A DNA stretch of 58,965 bases from Candidatus Woesearchaeota archaeon (GTDB lineage: Archaea; Nanobdellota; Nanobdellia; Woesearchaeales; UBA10216): positions 1 to 58,965 of the forward strand of contig NZCN01000009.1 in NCBI GenBank assembly GCA_002688315.1. Direction: 5' to 3'. The number at the start of each line of letters is the position of its first letter. Positions within the stretch are counted from its first letter, which is position 1. The notes under the pieces are model-generated. The model had not been told where the DNA came from and did not search any database. It saw only the letters and a list, made by a program, of their open reading frames with translations. Below are positions 23,482 through 32,156 of this stretch, one piece after another. Both the position numbers and the translations under genes were made by a program.

Positions 23482-26272
23482 AGTGTTTTCAAAAGAAAAA
23501 ACTGCCAGAGATAAAGCAATAGAGGGCTCTCTGGCTGATTTTGGAATTAAAGCAGATGTTAGAGTGAGTGATGTCTATTATATAGATAGCAGTTTTAATG
23601 ATGAGGAAATAAAAGAATTGGCAGAAGGATTATTTACAGACAAGTTAACCCAAACTTTTTCAACAGAAACCAGCAATAAGGAAAGTGAGTGGATAATTGA
23701 AGTCAGATATAAAGATGCAGTAAGCGACCCTGCAGAAGACAGCATAATAAGAGCTATTAGAGACTTAGGGAAAGATGCAAAGACTGTAAGGACAGCAAAA
23801 CGCTACTACGTAACTGCTGCTGATGAGAAAGAAGTTCAATTAATATGCAAAAATATTTTGGCTAATGGGATAACTGAAGATTATTATTATGGATATGAAG
23901 AACTTAATGCAGCTGAACCAAGAATAATGGAAGGAAAAGCAAGTGATGAAATTAATGAAGTTGGAATTCTTGACGCAAGCGATGAAGGGCTGCAAAGGAT
24001 AAGCAGAGAAGGTGTTCTTTCACTTTCTTTGGAAGAAATGAAGAAAATAAAAGAATATTTTGAAAAAGAAGGAAGAAATCCTCGTGACGGAGAGCTTGAG
24101 ACACTAGCGCAAACTTGGAGTGAGCATTGCAAGCACAAAATATTCAACAGCGAAATAGAATTTGATAATGGAAAAGAAAAAGAAATCATTGGGAACTTGT
24201 TTAAGGAAACCATAGTAGCTGCCACTAACAAAATTGCTGCAAAAAAAGATTGGCTTGTTTCGGTTTTTAAAGATAATGCAGGAATAATAAATTTTGACGA
24301 CAAAAACAATTTCGCAATGAAAGTGGAAACTCATAACCACCCTTCTGCACTCGACCCTTACGGAGGAGCCTCAACAGGAATAGGAGGAGTTATAAGAGAT
24401 GTTCTTGGAGCTGGACTTGGAGCAAAACCAGTATTCAATACAGATGTTTTTTGCTTTGCAAGAAGCGATTATGATAAAGAACTGCCTTCAGGGATACTTC
24501 ATCCTAAAAGAATTTTTAAGGGAGTTGTTTCAGGAGTTAGCGACTATGGAAACAGGATTGGAATACCCACTGTTAACGGCGCCATAATATTTCATGATGA
24601 TTTTCTTGGAGCGCCTTTGGTTTATTGCGGAACCGGCGGCATAATCCCAAAAGGAATGGAAAACAAGAAAGCAAGCAATGGCGAGCTTATTGTTGTTGTT
24701 GGAGGGAAAACCGGACGAGACGGCTTGCATGGAGCAACATTTTCCTCAGCAATACTTGATGAAAGTAGTTCAAGCAGTGCAGTGCAGATTGGAAATCCGA
24801 TTGAAGAAAAGAAAATGCTTGATGCTCTTCTTCAATGCCGCGATCAAAGACTTTACACATGCATTACTGACTGTGGTGCTGGCGGCTTTAGCTCTGCAGT
24901 AGGAGAAATGGCTGCTTCAACTGGCGCAGAAGTAGAGCTTGATAAAGTTCAGCTAAAGCATGCTGGAATGAAGCCATGGGAAATCTGGATGTCTGAAAGC
25001 CAGGAACGGATGATAATAGCTGTTCCTGAAGATAAAGTTGAAGAGCTTAAGGAAGTTTGCAGAAATGAAGATGTTAATGCTATCGTTATTGGAAAGTTTA
25101 CTGACACAAAAAAACTTGTTGTCAATCATTCTGGAAAGACGCTTGTTGACCTGGACATGGAGTTCCTGCACAAAGGACTGCCACAATTAAAAAGAAAAGC
25201 AAATTGGCAGGAAAAAGGAGAGGAAGAACCGCAACTTGAGGAAAAAAATAATTACAATGAAGAATTAAAAAAAATACTTGCACATCCAAGTGTTGCAAGC
25301 AAAGAAGAAGTTATCAGAAGATACGATCATGAAGTTCAAGGAAACACAATCGGAAAGCCAATGACAGGAGAAGGGCCAAGCGATGCTGCGATAATAAGGC
25401 CTGAGTTTGGAAAGAAAGCATTGGTTATTTCTAACGGAATAAATCCTCGTTATAGTTTTATCAACAGCTACTGGATGGCTGCATCTGTTATTGATGAAGC
25501 TATGAGAAATATTGTAGCTAGCGGCGGAGACATAAGCAGAACTGCATTGCTGGATAATTTCTGCTGGGGATCAACACAAAGCGAAGAAAAGCTTGGAAGC
25601 CTTGTAATGGCTGCAAAAGCATGCCATGACATTGCTGTTGATTATGAAACCCCATTCATTTCAGGAAAAGACAGTTTTCACAACGAGTTTAAATCAGGAA
25701 ATACGACTATAGCAATACCAGACACTCTTCTTATTTCAGCAGTTTCTGTGATTGACGCAACAAATGCAATAACAATGGACCTTAAAGAAGAAGGAAACAG
25801 CATATACCTTGTTGGGAAAACTTATGATGAGCTAGGAGGAAGCCATTATTATGAATTGCTTGAAAAAATTGGAAGAAATGTTCCAAAAGTAAGAGAAGCT
25901 GCAAAGAAAAACATGGAATCATTAACAACTGCCATGAAAGCAGGATTAGTATTGAGCTGCCATGACTGCAGTGAAGGAGGACTAGCTGTTGCTGCTGCTG
26001 AAATGGCCTTTGCAGGAAACATAGGAATGCGAATTAATACTGCAGCTATTCCAAATGAAATTGATAAGAATTATAAGCTGCTGTTTTCTGAATCAAACAG
26101 CAGGTTTTTAGTTGAAGTAAAGAAAGAAAATGAGGAAGAATTTGAAAAGATTACAAATGCAACTAAGATTGGAGAAACTATAGGAGAAAAGAAATTGGTA
26201 ATTGGCGATAATTTAATTGATGCCGGACTTGATGAGCTTAAAGAAGCATGGAAAAAGACAATAAAATGGTGA
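23468..26272 (+). CDS. purL: FGAM synthase, PurS-PurL fusion without glutaminase domain
   Basis: Residues about 1-150 contain two PurS-like alpha/beta units (MKAVEVFSKEKTARDKAI, then WIIEVRYKDAVSDPAEDSII). The synthase core follows: LAQTWSEHCKHK, MKVETHNHPSALDPYGGAST, and a second half with PSDAAIIRPEF and DCSEGGLAVAAAEMAF. There is no C-terminal glutaminase; PurQ is separate. Archaea usually have separate PurS and an approximately 700-aa PurL, so this 934-aa form is closer to the large PurL layout with the glutaminase cut off. ATG 23468 is chosen over upstream in-frame starts because it gives the PurS N terminus and has AAGGAA upstream. Confidence 0.93.
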   Translation: MKAVEVFSKEKTARDKAIEGSLADFGIKADVRVSDVYYIDSSFNDEEIKELAEGLFTDKLTQTFSTETSNKESEWIIEVRYKDAVSDPAEDSIIRAIRDLGKDAKTVRTAKRYYVTAADEKEVQLICKNILANGITEDYYYGYEELNAAEPRIMEGKASDEINEVGILDASDEGLQRISREGVLSLSLEEMKKIKEYFEKEGRNPRDGELETLAQTWSEHCKHKIFNSEIEFDNGKEKEIIGNLFKETIVAATNKIAAKKDWLVSVFKDNAGIINFDDKNNFAMKVETHNHPSALDPYGGASTGIGGVIRDVLGAGLGAKPVFNTDVFCFARSDYDKELPSGILHPKRIFKGVVSGVSDYGNRIGIPTVNGAIIFHDDFLGAPLVYCGTGGIIPKGMENKKASNGELIVVVGGKTGRDGLHGATFSSAILDESSSSSAVQIGNPIEEKKMLDALLQCRDQRLYTCITDCGAGGFSSAVGEMAASTGAEVELDKVQLKHAGMKPWEIWMSESQERMIIAVPEDKVEELKEVCRNEDVNAIVIGKFTDTKKLVVNHSGKTLVDLDMEFLHKGLPQLKRKANWQEKGEEEPQLEEKNNYNEELKKILAHPSVASKEEVIRRYDHEVQGNTIGKPMTGEGPSDAAIIRPEFGKKALVISNGINPRYSFINSYWMAASVIDEAMRNIVASGGDISRTALLDNFCWGSTQSEEKLGSLVMAAKACHDIAVDYETPFISGKDSFHNEFKSGNTTIAIPDTLLISAVSVIDATNAITMDLKEEGNSIYLVGKTYDELGGSHYYELLEKIGRNVPKVREAAKKNMESLTTAMKAGLVLSCHDCSEGGLAVAAAEMAFAGNIGMRINTAAIPNEIDKNYKLLFSESNSRFLVEVKKENEEEFEKITNATKIGETIGEKKLVIGDNLIDAGLDELKEAWKKTIKW

Positions 26273-26976
26273 AAGCATTGATTTTGAGGAGCGCTGGAAT
26301 AAACTGCAATGATGAAACTGAAAAAGGATTTAGAATGGCAGGAGCAGAAACCGAGCAAATTCATGTAAACAAATTAATTTCAGGAGAGAAAAAGCTAACT
26401 GATTATGATATACTTGCACTGCCTGGCGGCTTTAGCTATGGCGACTACATAGCTGGCGGTTCAATCCTTGCAAATCAGCTTTCTGTCAAGCTTAGAAAGC
26501 AAATGGAAGAGTTTATTGAGCAAGGAAAAGTTGTTGTGGGCATATGCAACGGCTTTCAAGTGCTTGTGAAAACAGGATTTTTGCCTGGTGATGGAATGAA
26601 AGCCACGCTTACAAACAATGATTCAGGGAAGTTTGAATGCAGATGGGTAAAATTAAAAGGCAGTAGCGAAATGGATGTTCCTGTTGCGCATGGAGAAGGC
26701 AAATTCTTTGCTGATAATGAAACTCTTGATGAGCTAGAGGAAAATGGGCAAGTAATGTTCAGATATTCATCTTCAGAATATCCTGAAAATCCAAACGGCT
26801 CATTAAGAGATATTGCAGGGATAACCAACACTAGGGGCAACGTAATCGGGCTTATGCCTCACCCTGAAAGACATCTTACATACGATAATCATCCGAAAGA
26901 AATAAGCAAAGAAAGCAATGAAGGAGAAGGACTGAAGTTCTTCAAGAATATAATTGAAAGGTGCAAAACAAAATGA
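26266..26976 (+). CDS. purQ: FGAM synthase glutaminase subunit
   Basis: PurQ is a class I glutamine amidotransferase supplying ammonia to PurL. The nucleophile Cys is in VVGICNGFQVL, the oxyanion region in LALPGGFSYGDYIAGG, and the His/Glu of the triad in GLMPHPERH. Length 236 aa is typical. ATG 26266 gives the standard MVKALILRSAGINCN start and overlaps purL by 7 nt. Overlap with purE is ATGA. Confidence 0.95.
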   Translation: MVKALILRSAGINCNDETEKGFRMAGAETEQIHVNKLISGEKKLTDYDILALPGGFSYGDYIAGGSILANQLSVKLRKQMEEFIEQGKVVVGICNGFQVLVKTGFLPGDGMKATLTNNDSGKFECRWVKLKGSSEMDVPVAHGEGKFFADNETLDELEENGQVMFRYSSSEYPENPNGSLRDIAGITNTRGNVIGLMPHPERHLTYDNHPKEISKESNEGEGLKFFKNIIERCKTK

Positions 26977-27704
26977 CTGTACTTGTAATGTTTGGAAGCA
27001 AAAGCGATGAGGAAACTTACAGCAAGATAGTTGAAGAGCTGAAAAAAGAAGCAATAGAATATGAGCTAAGAATTGCTTCTGCGCATAAAACACCTGAGCT
27101 TGTAGAGGAAATAATAAAAGGAGATTATGATTTGATAATTTCAGGAGCAGGGCTTGCTGCTCACCTTCCAGGAGTCATAGCTGCAAAAAAAATGGTTCCT
27201 GTACTTGGAGTTCCATGCAAAGGAGCTTATGATGGCCTTGACGCTTTTCTTTCAATAGTGCAAATGCCGCCTGGAATACCTGTTCTTTGTGTTAATGAAG
27301 ATAGCACTGCTAAAGAAGCTAAGAAAATTCTGGAGAAATCAGACAAAGTTGCTGTTGTTGGAGAAGGAAAAGCAGCTGAAAAAGCAATGAAAACTCTTGA
27401 AGAGTTTGGAATAGCTTTTGAAATGGGGGATATAGCAGCAGACGCAACTAATCTTGTATTTACAGAAGTTGGAAAAGAAGTTGAGGAAAAAGAAGAGCTG
27501 ATAATTTACTGCCCTGTTGGAGAATCAAAAGCAGAAGACGCTGTTAAAGCAATGAATGCTGCAAAGCATGGGCTATGGGTAGGTGTTAACCGAGGAGAAA
27601 ATGCTGCGATTGCTGCTGCTGAAATCCTTGGAAAAAACATTGAGGATTACCGCAAAAAAATAGCAGAAAAAGTAATAAAAGCTGATGAAGAGGTAAAAAA
27701 ATGA
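26973..27704 (+). CDS. purE: AIR carboxylase PurE with a degenerate second PurE domain
   Basis: The N-terminal domain (about 1-128) has GSKSDEE and SAHKTPE (36-41). Lys instead of Arg in SAH(K/R)TP is a mark of class II PurE, which carboxylates AIR with CO2 directly, and no purK is in the window. Residues about 130-243 look like a second, diverged PurE copy: VAVVGEGKAAEKAMKTLEEF, and GVNRGENAAIAAAEILG matching the usual PurE C terminus, but without SDxxH-type active-site motifs. Fused double PurE proteins occur in some methanogens. Normal single PurE is about 160 aa. Confidence 0.9.
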   Translation: MTVLVMFGSKSDEETYSKIVEELKKEAIEYELRIASAHKTPELVEEIIKGDYDLIISGAGLAAHLPGVIAAKKMVPVLGVPCKGAYDGLDAFLSIVQMPPGIPVLCVNEDSTAKEAKKILEKSDKVAVVGEGKAAEKAMKTLEEFGIAFEMGDIAADATNLVFTEVGKEVEEKEELIIYCPVGESKAEDAVKAMNAAKHGLWVGVNRGENAAIAAAEILGKNIEDYRKKIAEKVIKADEEVKK

Positions 27705-28672
27705 TAAGTGATGAAATAATAAAAAATAATATCAACAATACAGTAAAAGAAACTGATTTTTCTGGTTTAGGAGAGAAGTATAAAGGAAAAGTCAGAGATA
27801 ACTACACAGATAAAGAAAACGGAAAAAGAGTAATAGTAGTAACTGACCGGATAAGTGCGTTTGATGTTGTTCTCGGAACAATTCCTTTCAAAGGGCAAGT
27901 GCTTAACCAGCTTGCTGCGTTTTGGTTTAACGAAACAAAAGATGTTGCTCCAAGTCATTTCATTGAAAATCCAGATCCAAATGTTATGATTGTGAAGCTT
28001 TGCAAGACTTTTCCTGTAGAAGTCATTGTTAGAAATTACATAACAGGAAGCTTATGGAGAGAGTATGAAAAAGGAGAAGATAATTATGGCTTAGGACTTC
28101 CTTCTGGCATGAAAAAAGACCAGAAATTTGACCAGCTGATAATCACTCCAAGCACAAAAGCAGATGAAGGGCATGATTTACCAATGAAAAGAGAAGATGT
28201 TCTTAAATTAATTCCTGAAGAAAAATATGCAAAAATGGAAGAAACAGCGTTAAAGTTATTTGCAAGAGGAAGTGAAATAGCAGCAAAACGTGGGTTAATT
28301 CTGGTTGATACTAAATACGAATTTGGCGAAAGCAGTGATGGCGAAATTCTTGTGATAGATGAAATTCATACTCCAGACAGCTCAAGATACTGGATTAAAG
28401 AAAGCTATGATGAATTATTTGGGAAAAAGCAATCACAAAAAATGCTGGACAAAGAATATATTCGGCAATGGCTAATAAACGAAAAAGGCTATATGGGTAA
28501 TGGACCTGCACCACAACTTTCTGAAGAAGTAATAGTTACAGCAGCAAAAAAATATATTGAATTATATGAATTGATTACAGGAGAAAAATTTGAAGTAGTA
28601 GAAGGCAATGTGGACAGCAGAATAAGAAAAAACTTGTTAAATAAGGGCTTAAAGGTGGAAGAAAATGGATAA
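27701..28672 (+). CDS. purC: SAICAR synthetase
   Basis: PurC joins CAIR and aspartate with ATP. Signatures are YKGKVRDNY near the N terminus, VVTDRISAFDVVLGTIPFKG, PVEVIVRNYITGS and ILVIDEIHTPDSSRYW. At 323 aa it is longer than the compact (about 235 aa) form and resembles the yeast-like long form. It overlaps purE by ATGA and purB by 8 nt. Confidence 0.95.
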   Translation: MISDEIIKNNINNTVKETDFSGLGEKYKGKVRDNYTDKENGKRVIVVTDRISAFDVVLGTIPFKGQVLNQLAAFWFNETKDVAPSHFIENPDPNVMIVKLCKTFPVEVIVRNYITGSLWREYEKGEDNYGLGLPSGMKKDQKFDQLIITPSTKADEGHDLPMKREDVLKLIPEEKYAKMEETALKLFARGSEIAAKRGLILVDTKYEFGESSDGEILVIDEIHTPDSSRYWIKESYDELFGKKQSQKMLDKEYIRQWLINEKGYMGNGPAPQLSEEVIVTAAKKYIELYELITGEKFEVVEGNVDSRIRKNLLNKGLKVEENG

Positions 28673-30017
28673 ATTTGATGCAATAAGCCCATTGGATTAC
28701 AGGTATTATAGCGATAAGCTGCAGCCTTACCTTTCTGAAAACGCCGCCATAAGATATCAATTAATGGTTGAGGTTGCTCTTGTAAAAACACTTGCTGAGA
28801 AAAGAGTTTGCAATGAAAGCATTGCGAAAGAAGTTGAGGAAGCAAGCAAAAAAATAACTGCATCTGAAGTTTATGACGAGGAAAAAAGAATTAAGCACAA
28901 CATAAGAGCACTTGTTAATTGCATAAGAAGCAAAGTTAGTGAGGAAGCAAAACCGTTTGTACACTTTACAGCAACTTCTAACGACATAATATCTACTTCT
29001 GAATCTTTAAGAATAAAAGAAGCTGTTGAAAATGTTTTGTTGCCTGAGCTTCTTGAGCTTGAAAATGTTTTGATAGAAATCGCTGAACAAGAAAAAGATA
29101 CAATACAGATTGGAAGAACGCACGGCCAGCATGCAGAACCAATAACGTTTGGATTCACTATTGCAAGTTATGTTTCAAGATTGGGTGGAAGAATATTGAA
29201 AATAAAAGAAGCTGCTGCTAACCTTAAAGGAAAGTTTTCAGGAGCAGTTGGAGCTTACAATGCTTCCTCGCTTTTTATCAAAGATGCTGAAGAGTTTGAG
29301 AAATCTGTTCTGGAAAAAATAGGGCTTAAGCCAGGAAGCCATTCAACACAGCTTGTGGAAGCTGAATACGTAACTGATTTAATGCACGCAATTGTTTCTG
29401 CAATGGGAGTCATGGCTAACATTGCAGATGACATGAGGCATCTTCAGAGAAGCGAAATATCAGAAGTTTACGAACAGTTTGAATCAGAACAGGTTGGCTC
29501 CAGCACAATGCCGCACAAGCGCAACCCAATAAATTTTGAAAATGTTAAATCAATGTGGAAAGAATTTATGCCAAGAATGATGACAGTTTATTCTGACCAA
29601 ATATCTGAGCACCAGAGAGATTTGACTAATTCAGCTTCTTCAAGGTTTAACACAGAACTAATTGCAGCTGCTATGATAACTGCTTCCAGAATGAAAAAAG
29701 TCATGAGCAAAATAGGAGTTGATAAAACCAGTTTGAAAAATAATTTTGACAAAAATAAGAGCATGATAGCTGCAGAGCCTGCTTACATACTGCTGGCTGC
29801 TGCAGGACATCCTGATGCGCATGAAGCTGTAAGAAAGAAAACACTGGAAGAGCAAGATTTTATTAGCCTTTTAATGAGCGATAAAGAACTTGAACCTTAT
29901 CTAAAAAAAATGACAGAGCAACAACTAGAGATACTAAAGAACCCTGAAAAATATATTGGACTTGCTTCAGAAAAAACACAAAAAGTATGCAATGAATGGA
30001 AGGAAAAGTTAAAATGA
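28665..30017 (+). CDS. purB: Adenylosuccinate lyase
   Basis: PurB removes fumarate from SAICAR and from adenylosuccinate, acting twice in the pathway. The family signature GSSTMPHKRNPINFEN is intact, with HFTATSNDI and IGRTHGQHAEPITFG carrying catalytic His residues. Length 450 aa is typical. The stop overlaps the start of the first purP gene as ATGA. Confidence 0.95.
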   Translation: MDKFDAISPLDYRYYSDKLQPYLSENAAIRYQLMVEVALVKTLAEKRVCNESIAKEVEEASKKITASEVYDEEKRIKHNIRALVNCIRSKVSEEAKPFVHFTATSNDIISTSESLRIKEAVENVLLPELLELENVLIEIAEQEKDTIQIGRTHGQHAEPITFGFTIASYVSRLGGRILKIKEAAANLKGKFSGAVGAYNASSLFIKDAEEFEKSVLEKIGLKPGSHSTQLVEAEYVTDLMHAIVSAMGVMANIADDMRHLQRSEISEVYEQFESEQVGSSTMPHKRNPINFENVKSMWKEFMPRMMTVYSDQISEHQRDLTNSASSRFNTELIAAAMITASRMKKVMSKIGVDKTSLKNNFDKNKSMIAAEPAYILLAAAGHPDAHEAVRKKTLEEQDFISLLMSDKELEPYLKKMTEQQLEILKNPEKYIGLASEKTQKVCNEWKEKLK

Positions 30018-31015
30018 GCTACAAAATAGCAACACTAGGCAGCCATTCAGCGCTTCAGATACTCAAAGGAGCAAAAGATGAAGGATTTGAAACAATAGCT
30101 ATCTGTGAAAAAGGAAGGGAAAAACCATACAAAAGCTTCAGAGTAGCTGACGAAATCATAACACTCAACAATTTTTCAGAGCTAACTAAAATAGAAAGCA
30201 AACTCAGAGAAAAAAATGCAATACTCATACCTCACGGAACTTATACAGGTGTAATGAGTCAGGAAGCTATTGAAAGATTAAAAGTAGCTTATTTTGGCAA
30301 CAGAAAAATCCTCAAATGGGAATATGACAGAACATTGCAGAGAGACTGGCTGAAAAAAGCAGGGTTAACGCTTCCAAAAATATTCAAAAAACCTGAAGAC
30401 ATAGACAGGCCTGTTATCATTAAATTCTTTGGAGCAAGAGGAGGGAAAGGTTTTTTCCTAGCTAAAACTACTGAAGAATTTTACAGAAAATTAAAAGCAA
30501 AAGAAGCAAAAAAATACATAATACAAGAATATGTTATAGGAGCACCAATCTACATACATTACTTCTACTCTCCAATAACTGATGAGCTTGAAATAATGAG
30601 CTTTGACAAAAGATATGAAAGCAATGTAGACAGCATAGGACGAATAGCTGCAAAAGACCAGCTTGATATGGGCCTGGACACAAGTTATAACATAACAGGC
30701 AATGTTCCAATTGTAGTAAGAGAATCTTTGCTACCAGAAATATTTGAAATGGGAGAATCAGTTGTTAAAGCAAGCAAAAAACTCGAGAAACAAGGCATGG
30801 TCGGGCCTTTCAGCCTTGAAACAGTAATAACACCAGACCTTAAGTTCTATGTCTTTGAAATATCTGCGAGAATAGTGGCAGGAACAAATTTTTTCATAAA
30901 TTCCAGCCCGTATGCAGACTTACGCTATAATGGACAGATGAGCACCGGAAGACGCATAGCTCGAGAGATAAAAATTGCAATAGAAAAAAATAAGTTGGGC
31001 GAGGTGTTAATATGA
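30014..31015 (+). CDS. purP: FAICAR synthetase PurP, canonical copy
   Basis: PurP is the archaeal ATP-grasp enzyme that makes FAICAR from AICAR, formate and ATP. This copy keeps IATLGSHSALQILKGAKDEGFE at the AICAR site, the glycine-rich ATP loop FFGARGGKGFFLAK, RYESNVDSIGRI and the C-terminal FEISARIVAGTNFF and STGRRIAREI. It looks fully active. The presence of a folate-dependent transformylase (12406-13635) means two routes to FAICAR may exist. ATG 30014 overlaps purB as ATGA; the second paralog follows with another ATGA. Confidence 0.92.
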   Translation: MSYKIATLGSHSALQILKGAKDEGFETIAICEKGREKPYKSFRVADEIITLNNFSELTKIESKLREKNAILIPHGTYTGVMSQEAIERLKVAYFGNRKILKWEYDRTLQRDWLKKAGLTLPKIFKKPEDIDRPVIIKFFGARGGKGFFLAKTTEEFYRKLKAKEAKKYIIQEYVIGAPIYIHYFYSPITDELEIMSFDKRYESNVDSIGRIAAKDQLDMGLDTSYNITGNVPIVVRESLLPEIFEMGESVVKASKKLEKQGMVGPFSLETVITPDLKFYVFEISARIVAGTNFFINSSPYADLRYNGQMSTGRRIAREIKIAIEKNKLGEVLI

Positions 31016-32136
31016 TAACAAAAAAAGAGCTGCAAACAATAATAAAAGAATACGGAAAAGATGTAACAATAGGAAGCCTTGGAGGGCATTCTGCTCTTGA
31101 TGTTTGCAGAGGAGCAAAAGATGAAGGCTTAAGAACAGTTGTTGTTTGCCAGAAAGGACGCGAAAAAACATATACTAATTACTATAAAAGCAGGAATGGT
31201 GTAGGAGTTGTTGATGAAGTCATTGTTGTTGATAAATTTTCTGACATTGTAAAAGAGGAAGTGCAAAAAAAATTACAACAACTTAATACTGTATTTGTGC
31301 ACAGCAGATATTTCTGGGTTTACTGCGATATTGATAAGATTGAAAACAACTTCAAAATTCCATTTTTCGGAACAAGGCAACTAGTAAAAAAAGAAGAAAG
31401 GCACGAAGAAAACAACCAATATTTTCTTTTGGATAAAGCAGGAATAAAAACACCGCAACGCTTTGAAAATCCCAAAGATATCGACAGGCTTGTGCTTGTA
31501 AAAGTAGCTGAAGCTGCCCGCGTATATGAAAGAGCATTCTTTTTTGCGGCGAGTTACGATGAATATGTTGAAAAATCAAAGCAGTTGTTAGACAAAATAA
31601 CAATCACAGAAGACGCGCTCAAAAGAAGCATAATAGAAGAGTTTGTAGTTGGAGCATTAATAAATTTTAACTTCTTTTACTCGCCGCTCACAAAAAAAGT
31701 CGAGCTATTAGGAACAGACATCAGACGGCAAACTAATATTGATGGCTTGCTCAGGTTAACTGCTCCAGAGCAGAACGAAGTATTGAAGCACAACAAAGTA
31801 AAATACATTGAAACAGGGCATATTGCAGTAACCGTTAAAGAATCTCTTCTTGAAAAAGCTTATGAAGCTGCTGAAAAATTTGTAAAAGCAACACAAAAGC
31901 ATTATCCGCCAGGAATAATAGGTCCTTTTGCTTTGCAAGGAGCTATCATAGCAGGCCCGCCAAAAGAAGAATTCGTGGTTTTTGATGTAAGCATGCGCAT
32001 CCCAGGAAGCCCAGGCACCAGATATACGCCGTACATGAATTATGTTTATGGGCAAGACGTAAGCGTGGGAAGAAGAATAGCCATGGAAATAAAAAAAGCT
32101 GTTGAAGAAGGTAAGTTGTTGGATATAGTGACGTAA
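31012..32136 (+). CDS. PurP paralog lacking the glycine-rich ATP loop
   Basis: It aligns with the preceding PurP from end to end (LGGHSALDVCRGAKDEGL near the start, YGQDVSVGRRIAMEIKKA at the end), but the FGARGGKG loop is replaced by VAEAARVYERAFF and ESNVDSIGR by RQTNIDGLLR. A diverged, non-ATP-binding or different-substrate role is likely. Group-2 PurP paralogs are known in other archaea without a settled function. Length 374 aa. It may form a mixed oligomer with the canonical copy, since both are translated from overlapping frames. Confidence 0.85.
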   Translation: MITKKELQTIIKEYGKDVTIGSLGGHSALDVCRGAKDEGLRTVVVCQKGREKTYTNYYKSRNGVGVVDEVIVVDKFSDIVKEEVQKKLQQLNTVFVHSRYFWVYCDIDKIENNFKIPFFGTRQLVKKEERHEENNQYFLLDKAGIKTPQRFENPKDIDRLVLVKVAEAARVYERAFFFAASYDEYVEKSKQLLDKITITEDALKRSIIEEFVVGALINFNFFYSPLTKKVELLGTDIRRQTNIDGLLRLTAPEQNEVLKHNKVKYIETGHIAVTVKESLLEKAYEAAEKFVKATQKHYPPGIIGPFALQGAIIAGPPKEEFVVFDVSMRIPGSPGTRYTPYMNYVYGQDVSVGRRIAMEIKKAVEEGKLLDIVT

Positions 32137-32156
32137 AATTATTTTTGAGGAAAGAA

